Made by a program: the position numbers and the translations under genes
NCBI GenBank assembly: GCA_011799875.1
Contig: CM022301.1
Coordinates: 17,733,927-17,797,926 of the forward strand
Direction of reading: 5' to 3'
Origin: Thinopyrum elongatum
Lineage: Eukaryota > Streptophyta > Magnoliopsida > Poales > Poaceae
DNA length: 64,000 nucleotides
In this document: positions 23,240-33,398 of the stretch, in pieces
How the letters are laid out: each line of letters starts with the position of its first letter
How positions within the stretch are numbered: position 1 is the stretch's first letter
The notes under the pieces: generated by a model
The model's input: only the letters and a program-made list of their open reading frames with translations
Told to the model about the DNA's origin: nothing
Databases searched by the model: none

Positions 23240-24443
23240 TTTTTCGAAGAAAAGGCCATGAGCCCGACTTCAAATTAATGAGGCCGTCAACCGGCTAGGA
23301 TACATTGGTGTAGTGAAACAAAGGTACAAGCTTGCTAAAATTACAAGCAAGGAGCAATCAGCACAACTACTACACAGCAGGTGGAACAATCACACCCGCT
23401 AACAAATGAAGCATCTTGATCAAGCCGAAGGGAGACTCCTCGCAGGTTGGATTAGCATCTAAAGAAATCGACGAGGACGGACCGGACGATGTGAAGCAAG
23501 GAACATACAACCGCAGAGTGAGCACAGGCCATGCTGCAGAGTCGACCGAGCAGCGGTTGGGGGAGAGACTACGCCCGCTGCCGGAGGGAGACCACTATAT
23601 CCCTTCACCCAAGCGCAGGGCATCGTATCGGCCCACGGAGCAATTGAGCAGGGAGCCACAGAAGATTGCAGACTGACGCCTTCACCACCAACACCACCGG
23701 CGACACCGAAGCTTACACACATCCGCCACTGACACCCAACACCGCAGAACAGGCCTACATCCCCACCCACCCCATGACACCGCCTCCAGGAAGGTTCACA
23801 ACGCCTTAGTGCCGCCGGTGCCCGGTCAGGCTCGGCAATGGATTTCACCAGGGAAATTGGGGAGGAGGCAGTGGTGGAGGGGGGAGATCGAGAGCCCCCT
23901 CAGGAGAGAAGATGGGGCAGAATCGCCACCATCGACAGTGAGATTGACCATGGGTTTCCGCCTTCCCTGACCTCCCACCACCACGCCCACAAAACCAACC
24001 TACATCGGCGACCAGGGGGAGGCCCAGGGCAGAGACGGCGAGGGCAGGGGAAGCTGACAGAGAGGGCGCCGAGATCCAGATCTGGCGCAGCCACCGGAGC
24101 AGACCCGCCGCGAGAAGCCTCTGCCGCCCTAGCATCACCCACGTGGCCACCAGGGACGGGCAACACTCGCAGCGCCACCCACCGGGGAAGTTGGCGCCGC
24201 CATCCCGCTCAAGGCCGCTGCCCCGACTTTCGACCCCCCCCCCCCCCCCCCCCGTGACGACGCAAGGCAACAAGGCCTCGCCACCACCTTTACCGGCAGA
24301 CGCGGGGCAGCACCGTGCGCGCCTCGGGTGGCGGCGGGGAGAGGAGGGATGGTGGGGAGGGCCCAGCGGCGGCTAGGGTTGTTCGCTCTCGAGTCACCCG
24401 TGGGTGGTGACACGAGAGCCGGGGGACTTCTTCATCTCTCTTC
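23240..24443 (-). mobile_element. LINE-like insertion 1, minus strand, 17-bp TSD
   Basis: Flanked by a perfect 17-bp duplication, AATTGCCTAGGTAAGCT, at 23223-23239 and 24444-24460. A T-tract immediately follows the left copy, so on the minus strand the element ends in a short A-tail. The far end is GC-rich, with a CCCTAGCCGCCGC-type leader on the minus strand. Long variable TSDs plus an A-tail indicate target-primed (non-LTR) insertion. At about 1.2 kb, with no ORF2 domains, it is a non-autonomous or internally deleted LINE derivative. The GC-rich ORFs (23838-24413) are compositional and not called. Confidence 0.7.
24234..24253 (+). repeat. C20 homopolymer
   Basis: Twenty consecutive C residues inside LINE-like insertion 1. 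The exact length is likely to be sequencing-sensitive. Confidence 0.95.
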
Positions 24444-24638
24444 AATTGCCTAGGTAAGCTCGAGATCTAGTTTCACTTAGTTTGTTCTTGAAAAATAGAA
24501 ACTATTTCTTGCAAGAGAAAAGAAAAACTTGGCGGCGTATATCTGGAACATATTATTTTCAAGCTCCCTAGACCATAGGAAAAAAATTTACTTATAGATT
24601 TCAAAGGTAGAGAAATAGAGATGCAAACTAAAGGTAGA

Positions 24639-24639
<1 letters not shown>

Positions 24640-24689
<50 letters not shown>
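24640..24689 (+). repeat. (CA)25 microsatellite
   Basis: About 25 uninterrupted CA units. Confidence 0.97.
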
Positions 24690-24690
<1 letters not shown>

Positions 24691-24862
24691 TAAGGGCGCA
24701 AAGTGGACACCCGCACCCTCACATGAGAGTCACACGTTCGCCAGACAATGAGAGAAAGCTAAATCTATAGTCTTATAAAGAGTGCATATGCTACGGCATA
24801 TAACTTTTTCAATCAATACACATCATGAAAATTGGTGAACTTCAATTGGCAAAGCAAGTTAT

Positions 24863-25048
24863 ACTCCCTCCTTACAAATATGTAAGCCCCCTCGAGACTA
24901 CTAACTTTTCTCATGAGTTTGACTAATAATATATGAGTCATACGCCACAAAAAGAATCATTTGATTCATATTTGAAAGAAGTTTCTGGTGGTACATTCTC
25001 TATGACATATGATTCATATTTTCCTAGTCAAATTCATGGTCACATTTT
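24863..25048. mobile_element. Truncated Stowaway-like MITE
   Basis: The left end CTCCCTCCTTACAAATATG resembles Triticeae Stowaway termini next to TA. No matching right inverted repeat is seen before about 25048, so it looks degraded. Confidence 0.4.
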
Positions 25049-25235
25049 TTCGAGCAACCAGTAGGAGTGCTACGTTTTCATTTAGAGAGGGCTAATGTAC
25101 ATGTGACGAGTTTTTTTAAGGGAACTCTACAAAACCCTACACCGAACTCAACCCAGAGGGGAAAACTAGCCGGTGCCCATGGTGGCTAGGCACTCCCCAT
25201 AGACCATGTCACAGTTGCTTTGGTGTCCTTGAAGG

Positions 25236-25393
25236 CAGTGGCAGGTACAGCACCCAGGCCGGGGGGGCCTGGGCCCGGGGCGTGAGGATTTATTCCTTTG
25301 TTCACTGTAGCGTTTTTAACACTATTGATCACTGTTAATCACTATAGTAATGAGGCAGGCCCGGGGCTTGGTGCTAGCCTGGCTCCGCCCCTG
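25236..25393. mobile_element. 158-bp hAT MITE, TSD CTTGAAGG
   Basis: The ends CAGTGGCAGG and CGGAGCC...GCCCCTG are imperfect terminal inverted repeats (CAGTGGC versus CAGGGGC). An exact 8-bp duplication, CTTGAAGG, flanks it at 25228-25235 and 25394-25401. An 8-bp TSD and CAG-type ends define the hAT superfamily. There is no coding capacity. Confidence 0.8.
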
Positions 25394-25437
25394 CTTGAAG
25401 GCTAGAGCAGCCACCTCCAAAGATCGACTCAGAATTC

Positions 25438-25457
25438 CCCCGCAAAAAAAAAAAAAA
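25438..25457 (+). mobile_element. Minimal 5'-truncated poly(A) retroposon insertion
   Basis: About 20 bp (CCCCGC followed by a run of ~14 A) lies between two copies of AGATCGACTCAGAATTC (25421-25437 and 25458-25474). The 17-bp TSD plus A-tail is the signature of target-primed integration of an almost completely 5'-truncated retroposon. Confidence 0.7.
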
Positions 25458-25474
25458 AGATCGACTCAGAATTC

Positions 25475-26200
25475 GAGGAAGCCTTATACTTTTTGGGAGG
25501 ATGAAATACATATTTTTAATTCCTCCACCCTGCCAACTGGAATGCATCATTGAAGTGCGACTTTTAGGATGTACTAGTATAGCATGACACAATTTGTCCA
25601 TCTCCCATTCATGTATCAGGAATGCAATTATTTAGAGACGTGCATATCCAAGGATTATACTGCGATCTAACGCTGGATCATGGAGATTTAAAAAAGGGAC
25701 CTTAAACTAATCCAGGTCAAGAAAACAAATTGGCCTGGTCTAGTCAGCAAGGCAATATACGTTGATGGTGGTAGGAAGGTTCCCCTTCCCTTCATGTGAC
25801 AACTCGATATGACCAAGCATCACTTGATTGCAGCCTATACAGGTATTTGCACCATACAGTTTAGTGAAGAGTGGATAGAGTACTAACTGTATATTAGATT
25901 TAATACATATAGCATGCTGATGTTTTTTTGAATTAAGATTGCAAAAACTTGGTGGGGTATACAGAAGCAGGTTGAGATTATTTCGGTAAGCTCTGTTCTC
26001 TCTTATTTCTGGAAAAGAATCCACACCATGGGCCCATGTAATAATGTGGTCTCGTTCTCTCGAGTGATATGATGCGCTTCTTTCTCCTATATGGCATAAC
26101 AGATGTCTTGATTTACACTGACAGATAATTATATGTCAGAGTAATCCAACTAACCTAACTTTCCCCACGATAAAACGGAACATAAAACTTAACTTTCTGT
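25475..26200. other. Unassigned intergenic DNA
   Basis: No coding domain, inverted repeat or RNA gene is recognised; only short spurious ORFs on both strands. Confidence 0.6.
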
Positions 26201-26216
26201 GTGCTACTTAATAGTT

Positions 26217-27478
26217 TTTTTTTAAAGAGGAAGCCCCCCGGCCTCTGCATCTGGACGATGCATGTAGCCACTTTATTAATTATTCGTAAAGACCTTACAA
26301 AGTAGTACATCAATAAGTCGGAAGCCATCATCTTGGCAACATCTGTCGCTACTTCTATCCACTTGATGAAGGGCTGCCGATAGTTCGGGCCTAATACCAA
26401 ACAGACCTCGCACCTGAGCCTAATATCTAAAACTGGAGGCCCCAGCCAAGCCATATACCTGGTCTGGTGCACACACCAGTCCGGCGCACTCTCAGAGGCC
26501 ACCGCCGCCATCTTTCACCGATCCATCTTCAGAGCAGATACTGACGCCACGACCTAGCCAGGTCTGCCATCGACGCCACCATGATGCCAGACAGCGTCAT
26601 CCTCCTGCACGAGTCCGTCAACACACATCCAACACCGAGACTCCACCGCGCCATGCCGCCGAGATCTACAGTCGTCGATGCGTAAGATGAAACACCGCTC
26701 CACCAAAGATGTTGTCCGCTGGTCCCTCGAGCCCATGCACACCTACAAGACTGACGCCCCAAGGGGGAAACGACGCAAGAGCGCCGCCGTCATCCGATCT
26801 ACCGATCTAGGGTTTCCCTCGGAGGTAACAGATAGAGGTCTGGAACTTCTCCACGGCGATGTTTTCAAGAAGAGAACGGCACAGAAGAGCGCCGCCATCG
26901 CTGGCCTTGGCATCTAACCGAGCGCAAGGTTTTCACCCAGATCTGTTCGAAGAACCTCCATCAAGTCTTGTGTACGGATCGCCGCCATCTCCACCGAGGA
27001 CTGGAAGTAGGCTCCAGGCCTCCGCCGCCTGACCAGCTAACAGCCGCGCCGCGCGAGCAGCAGGGCCGCCCGCAAGCCCCAGCCGCGCCACCGGAGAGCC
27101 CTACACCAGACCCCGCCGCCGGCCCAGGAGAGGACGACGCCATGTAAGCCCAACAGCCACCGCCGCCAGCCCGTGCCGTCGCGCCGCCGCGCCCCACGGT
27201 CGCGCCTTGCCGCCACTAGAAGAAAGCGTCCCGCACCACCATCCTCAGGCAGGAGGAGAAGAAGGCCCCGACACTGCCTAGGCCGAGCGAGCTTTGCCCG
27301 GCGACCTGCGTCGGCGGCGGCGAGGAGGGATGGAGGAGGAAGGAGGGGCGAGGGGTGGCAGATCTGGGCTCCTCCCGGCCGCCCACAGGGACGGCACGAG
27401 GAGAGGAGATCTGGGCTGCTTTGGTGGATCTCCTAGTTACCAAGTTAGCGAAGGCTAATGAGATCCAGCATAATACCC
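26217..27478 (-). mobile_element. LINE-like insertion 2, minus strand, 16-bp TSD
   Basis: GTGCTACTTAATAGTT occurs at 26201-26216 and at 27479-27494, bounding the element, and a third copy lies at 27521-27536. A T-run follows the left copy (a minus-strand A-tail). The internal sequence resembles insertions 1 and 3 in its GC-rich minus-strand leader, and a segment around 26749-26900 matches insertion 3 near 39310-39470. No RT domain is seen, so it is a non-autonomous LINE derivative. Confidence 0.72.
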
Positions 27479-27494
27479 GTGCTACTTAATAGTT

Positions 27495-27536
27495 AGTGGA
27501 TCTCCTGCTTTGGTGGATCTGTGCTACTTAATAGTT
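27495..27536 (+). repeat. Extra TSD copy and duplicated target-end segment
   Basis: After the expected right TSD, a 26-bp segment containing TGCTTTGGTGGATCT (also present at about 27418-27431 in the element end) is followed by a third copy of the 16-bp TSD. Confidence 0.7.
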
Positions 27537-28136
27537 GGGTCTGTTTGGGACTGCTCCGCTTCACCAAAATCAGTTTCACTTCACCAAATCCAGTTTGGAG
27601 CAGTTTCATATAGAAGTTGTAGCACTACCAAAGAGAATGTTTGGCTTCCATGTAGCTCCAGCTTCAAGAATGAAAAATTAGGTGGAAAGGGTCTATTCGA
27701 TTGGATGAGAGGGGAGAAACGAAGGGGTATCCACTTACTGGTGGCAGTGGTGGGTAATTTCCCCCCAACTCCAGCTTCTAGAGTTTTTTGGAGAACCCCC
27801 TCAAGAGCTTCATAAAAAACTGGGAGTTGTACCTCAGATTCTAGTTTTTTTGCGGAGCAGCATATCGTGGAGCTGGCCCGTTTGGCTTGTGTTTTCTCGA
27901 GCGGAGCTGAATTTTAAGGAGGAGAGCAGTCGCAAACAGGCCCTTAGTAACCTAGAGATGATACTTCTTGGTGTGCAAAGCTATATGTACCTCGTGTGCA
28001 AAGCACTACGTACTCCCTCCATCTTCTTGAAAACGTGTATGTTTTTTCATCTTGACCCATGCATAATATAAGGTGCCTCTACAGATTGGTTAACTGGGTT
28101 CTTTGTTTGTACTTTGTACCCATATACATCTGTATG

Positions 28137-28140
<4 letters not shown>
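27537..28140. other. Unassigned DNA with a Stowaway-like end
   Basis: An ACTCCCTCCATCTTC motif near 28012 resembles one Stowaway terminus, but no partner end is seen. No gene is recognised. Confidence 0.45.

Positions 28141-28207
<67 letters not shown>
28141..28207 (+). repeat. (TC)n microsatellite, ~33 units
   Basis: TC dinucleotide run with one T interruption near 28190. Confidence 0.95.
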
Positions 28208-28539
28208 GTTTTATAAGTCTCTTAATACGCAGCACACTCAAATAAAAAATTGCCTGATAATTCGCAGTATATACAAGTTTGGTTGGCTGTATGCATCATG
28301 CTGTTTGCACACCTCACATCCATGCGTCAGCATGGTCAACTGCATACACGTCAGATGATTGCGATTATTTATTAGGAATATACATATATATGGAAGGATT
28401 ATCTGTAAACTTATCTTCCTCCAGAAATCTCCTTGCTTAGCTCCTTATTTCCTAGGGTTCTTTTGGCAAAAGTCCGTGTTTCCAAGGCTATGTAAGGATG
28501 CATTGACTGATCGGATGTTTAAATACAACCATTTCAATA

Positions 28540-28908
28540 CTCCCTCTCTTTCGACTTATTAGTTTTGTGTATTATACTAGGTCAAAATTTTGAGCAATGA
28601 AATACGAGTTGTGTGCCACAAAAATAATTACATATCAATTATCTGTTGCTGAAAAATAAAAATAAAAATAAAAAATGAGGTAGAAGGCTTGCATGTGTGT
28701 GACGGTGTGGATGGCTTGCAAATGAGATCACTTAGATATACAAAGGATATATCATTAAATTTGTATTTGCAAGATCCTTCAAAAAAATTGTATTTGCAAG
28801 AAGTTTCGATAGTATACTTTGGGTGACATATACTTGTATTTTATTGGTTAAACTGACGAGCTAAAAATACAGGTGAGACTTATAAACCAGAAAGTCGGGA
28901 CTAGGGAG
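28540..28908. mobile_element. Stowaway-type MITE, TA target site
   Basis: The left end CTCCCTCTCTTTCGACTTAT and right end ATAAACCAGAAAGTCGGGAC...AGGGAG are imperfect inverted repeats, flanked by TA at 28538-28539 and 28909-28910. No coding capacity. Confidence 0.7.
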
Positions 28909-29215
28909 TAAAATCTATGGGCTCAACGCCTTCATCAATAGGAACTCCTTTGCAAGATGAGAGGCTCTTTCAGTTGTCTTGCTAGAGGGAGACGGGAAGA
29001 TCAAAGCGTCCAATGAAACTACAGCGCAACATTTCGACGTTGAACTTATTTATTTTTATGAAAGGCATTGCCAGTACAAAGCAACAACCCAAGAGTCTTA
29101 CAACAAGTATCAAGTCTTTCAAGTCTTCAAAATTATACTACAACACCTCATTTCCTGTTGCTATAGTATATTGGTGAGGACGTTTGGTACCAAGTAGCTA
29201 GCTGCTTGTTGCCTC

Positions 29216-29223
29216 TATATAAA
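29216..29223 (+). promoter_or_regulatory. TATA box of the VWA-Gag gene
   Basis: TATATAAA lies 93 bp upstream of the chosen ATG, leaving a plausible ~65-bp 5' leader. Confidence 0.65.
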
Positions 29224-29315
29224 CCATGCAATCCTTGACGCTCAGAGCACACTGCAATTTGCAAGCACAGAAGCAATAGTCGATCACCAACAAGATCGAC
29301 TAGCTAGCTAAGAAG

Positions 29316-32300
29316 ATGGCCCTTGGGAAGGTGACTCGATCAGTTTTCTTCTTGTTATTCTTCTTGTTCTTGTTCTTAACATGTTTCTAAAGGTCAAGCT
29401 TTTGATATCCATCTGGCAGGCGGCTGCGAGTTGGCGCTCCTGGATCACGGGCGATAGCACTTTGGTAACTAGATTAAAGCCGAAGCTCTACCTCTTTCCA
29501 TGCTTAATTTCCATGAACCAGCCTATTACACGTATTGTCCGTCGTACCTAAATTAACTTGGCTAGCTGCATCCATGCATATGCATGTTCAGGTGAAGGTG
29601 CAAGCGTTCACGGCAAACAGCGGGTATCCATGTGAGAAGACGCACAACATGTTCCCGGTGATGGTGCGGGTCACGGCACTGGACGAGAGGGGAGGCTCCA
29701 AGCTGCAGCGGCACGTTGGTGTCGACATCGTGGCTGTACTCGACATCAGCGGGAGCATGTTCGAGGACAAGCTGGAGCAGATGAAGCAGGCCATGACAAA
29801 CGTCATTGACAAGCTCGGCACCGACGACCGGCTCTCCATCGTATCCTTTGAGTCCAATGTGTACCGCCTCATGGAGCTCACATACATGTCTGAGCAAGGC
29901 CGGAGAGCCGCTCGGGACAAGATCAATGAGCTCTTCACCAAAGGTGGCACCAACATGGGCCCGGCTCTGCACGAGGGAGCTCAGGTAATCCCTTGACTTG
30001 GTGAATCTGGATAGATATTGGTGTGGTGGGCTAGCAGCATATACATTGAACTTTTTGACAAAGGAAATTTTTCACATTTTATCGACTCAAGAAGATGCAG
30101 CTACAAAGAATTCATACCCGGCCAGACGATCACACACACAATGATTTTTTAAGAAACTTACATGATCTTGCAAATTAATCAAAACCATTTTAATATTTTC
30201 AGCGGTCATAGTTAGGTAAGTTGCTTGTAGAACCATGGTTGTTAGCTATGAAACACTCGAGAAATTTATGTTGCGAAAGACGTGGGGTACTATTTTAGAC
30301 CCCAAAATGTGATGATAATAATACATGTACAAGATTTCATGTATGGAGGTTTTAAGTACTTATACATTGAACATTAATTACTAAGTACTTTACAAACTAT
30401 ATTTCTTTGTATCTCATACACTTTTCAAGATAACACATAGGCATATTAAGTAAACATATTAAATAAACAATTATATTTGAACATTTCTGTGGTACGTGTA
30501 TCAAATACAAAATATACTCATTAAATGAAGAACTTTACACATCTCCATGCATGTGGCACATAAGGGCAACCCCAATGCAGTACTACTATATCTAATGTCA
30601 TTAAATCAAAGTTTAAATATAATAGCCTCAATGAACTCACTTGCTTTACACATCTCCATGCATGTGTTTAAACATATAGTACATATGGAAGACTTATTGA
30701 AAAGAGGGCACTAAACCTACGAAACCTACTTGCTTTTCATCTTGTTATTCTTACTGTACATACCCCAATTTACTCTTAATCAAGTGCCTGCTATGATTAG
30801 ATTTAAGCGGTCTGTCTTAAAATTTTCACCTATTTGTTCTATCAATGATGACCAGTGCTACATACATATAGGATTTCGCTACAATTAGAACGTCGGTTTT
30901 ATAAGCATGGCAAATCGAACGTCTGAGATGAATTATGTAATGAACGATTGTAATAACACTTTTACTTAATTAATATATGAGGTGGTTTTAAAAAAAATCA
31001 AACGTCCGAGGTGGCAAATTATATTGTCGCGAGGATGACAATTTTCTTTAGCAAGCATGACAAATCCTTGCCATGTTCAGTTTTTTGCCAGGAATTGTCA
31101 TACTTATTATAGGAAATTGCCATCCTCATGACAACATAATTTGCCTAAAACCCTTTCGATTTGCCATGCTAAAAAATAATGTCGGATTTAGCATTTCTGT
31201 ACATATATATAGCTATGATTTTTTTCCGAACGAATTCTTCCGTCCATAATTTTTTCTTGTTGTTATGCTAGATTTTGCGGGGGCGCCAAACTCAGGAGAT
31301 GAGCAGCCGTGTAGGTTGCATCGTGTTCCTGTCGGATGGTTTGGACGATGGTATCTTCAAGGAAACTATTAGCCCCGATTTCCCAGCGCACACCTTTGGC
31401 TTGGGCGACGACCACGACCCTCATGCCTTGAAGTACATCGCCGACCAGACCTCCGGCACCTACTCCTTCGTCAACAAGGACCCCAAGAAGATTAACTACG
31501 CCTTCCAGCTATTCATTGCTGGCATCACGTCCGTCGCCGCCACGTCCGTCCAGATCACCCTCGGGACTCCTGACGGTGTCCTCATATCATCCATCGCGTC
31601 TGGAGGCTACCCCAACAAAACTGGCGCCGACAGGCGGTCCGGCACCGTGCACATCAACAACATGTACGCCGGCGATAAGAAGAACTTCATCGTCTACCTG
31701 GTGCTGCCAGCCACGAAGGAGGGCAAGCAGAAGGTCCTGACCATCGGTGGCCAGTACCATGGCCTCAGTGCCGTGAGCAAGCAGCTGGCCGACATTGACG
31801 TGTCTGTCATGCGACCACTGGATAAATACTCCAGCAAACTATCCGAGGACCATGATGTGGCAGAAGAGCTCGCACGGGTGAAACGGCTGAATGAAATCCG
31901 CTCAGCTTATGAGGCAGAAGAGCTCGCACGGATCAATCAGCTCAAGGCCAATGGTTCACTTTCTCCTCAACAACAACAAGCCTATCTTGCTAGTCTTGCT
32001 AGCAGAATGAAAACATTATTGGACACTTTCCAAAATGTGCCAGCCTTCAAGGAGGATTATCAGAAGATGGTGCCGGCAGACATCCGCAACACCGAACAGT
32101 ACAAGAAATCAGGGCTGCCTTACATGTTGTCATGGCTATCTTCGAACAATTGGCAGCGTGCAACCACCATGGACGATCTCTTCAATGCTCATTTCCTGAC
32201 CCCGGGCCAAAAAGATGTCCAGGACGCCAGCAAGGCTGCCGATGCCTCTGCAGCCGCTGCCGCTGCTAATCCTCCTCCTTCTCCTTCTCCTACTACTAGA

Positions 32301-33398
32301 TGGGGAAAGATCATGGCAAGGGCAAAGAGCAACCCCTGCTCTTGCTTGCTACCGAGTGTTGTTGTGGCACTTGCAGTGGCCTCACTCTTTCTGGCGATGC
32401 TCTACTCTGCAGTCGAGGGAAGCTCCAAGCCGGCGATGAACTTAGGCCCGCTGCGGTATCCCATGCTCGCAGACAACAACTATGTTGCATGGGCCATCAA
32501 GATGGAGGCATACATGCGTGCTCAAGGAGTTTGGGACGCGGTGGTAGCCAAAGATCATCCCAAAGTTTCTGCGAGAAAGAACCAAATGGCATTGGCCGCC
32601 ATTTACCAAGCTATCCCGGAGGGGACGTTGTTCCTCCTATCCCAAAAGAAGACAGCCAAGTCGGCGTGGGAGGCGCTCAAGACCATGCACATCGGAGACC
32701 AGCGCCTGAGGGATGCCAAGCTGCAAACCCTCAAGCTAGAGTTTGAGGGGTTGCGCATGAAGGAGACGGAGTCCGTGGACGACTTCGCCGTCCGGCTGAC
32801 GACGGTCGTCAACAAGATCCACGCACTCGGTGAGCACATCGAGGAGCCCTACACCGTCAAGAAGTTCCTCCGTGCTGTCCCCAACAAGTACCTCCAGATT
32901 GCTTCGACCATCGAGCAGTTTGGCGACCTCAACACCATGACACTCCAAGAGGTTATTGGGCGGCTCAAGGTGCATGAGGAGCGCCTAGGACGACTTGGTG
33001 CTACCGAGAAGGAGAGTGAGTTGTTGACACGTGCTGAATGGATAGCAAGGGAAGAGGCGGACCAGCTTAGCCATGATGCATCCAAGGTATATGCTTCGGT
33101 TGCCAAGATCCTCCTCCCTGACATCGAGAAGGATAATCAGTTGTCGACGCATGCTGAGTGGAAAGCGAGGGAAGTGGTTGATCAGCTCAACCATGATGCA
33201 TCCAAGGTATATGCTTCAGTTGCCAAGATCCTCCTCGGCAGGAGCGGGGGAGGCTATGGCGGTGACACATACCGGGTAAGCGCTTCCATTGCCAAGATTT
33301 TGGACACTTTGCTTACAAGTGCCGCGAGGAAGGAAAGGGAGGTGAAATCCCTGATCGCTCAAGCTCACGGTGACAATGAAGTAACTCTTCGCCTCTGA
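29316..33398 (+). CDS. VWA-domain protein fused to copia-type Gag, four exons
   Basis: Proposed exons are 29316-29330, 29420-29464, 29592-29984 and 31272-33398, all phase 0 with GT...AG introns, giving about 859 aa. Residues ~20-330 form a von Willebrand factor A domain with MIDAS residues visible: DISGS at ~71-75, GGTN Thr at ~140, and Asp in FLSDG at ~173. A region like the Vwaint segment of plant WAV3-type VWA proteins follows, but no RING is present. An Ala/Pro-rich linker precedes a hydrophobic segment (~510-531, LLPSVVVALAVASLFLAMLY). From ~545 the sequence is copia Gag: a DUF4219-type NNYVAWAIKMEAYM, then UBN2 to ~725, then a 40-residue tandem repeat and a basic tail. The last exon is a single open frame of 708 codons spanning the VWA-to-Gag junction. 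The function is unknown; VWA domains bind protein ligands via metal, and Gag domains self-assemble and bind RNA. An annotation or assembly artefact is less likely because the frame is continuous in one exon. Confidence 0.78.
30885..31190. mobile_element. MITE in intron 3 of the VWA-Gag gene
   Basis: AGAACGTCGG...AAGCATGGCAAATCGAA at the left is inverted at the right as TTCGATTTGCCATGC...ATGTCGG. The terminal inverted repeats are over 30 bp with some mismatches. It lies wholly inside the 1287-bp third intron. The superfamily is not assigned. Confidence 0.6.
33001..33240 (+). repeat. 120-bp in-frame tandem repeat in the Gag-derived tail
   Basis: The two units, 33001-33120 and 33121-33240, share anchors at exactly 120-bp spacing (for example GAGAAGGA and CATGATGCATCCAAGGTAT at 33072 and 33192). 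Each encodes 40 residues containing a (T/H)AEW...AR segment and HDASKVYASVAKILL. A partial third copy of the last part follows (SASIAKIL). Confidence 0.85.

Noticed and set aside
28141..28207. Possible CRISPR-like or satellite array
   Set aside because: Simple TC microsatellite; no repeat-spacer structure anywhere in the window.
28047..28241. 64-aa ORF with an RERERE repeat
   Set aside because: Translation of the TC microsatellite on the minus strand.
29562..29972. 136-aa and 122-aa ORFs antisense to the VWA exon
   Set aside because: Shadows of a GC-rich coding exon.
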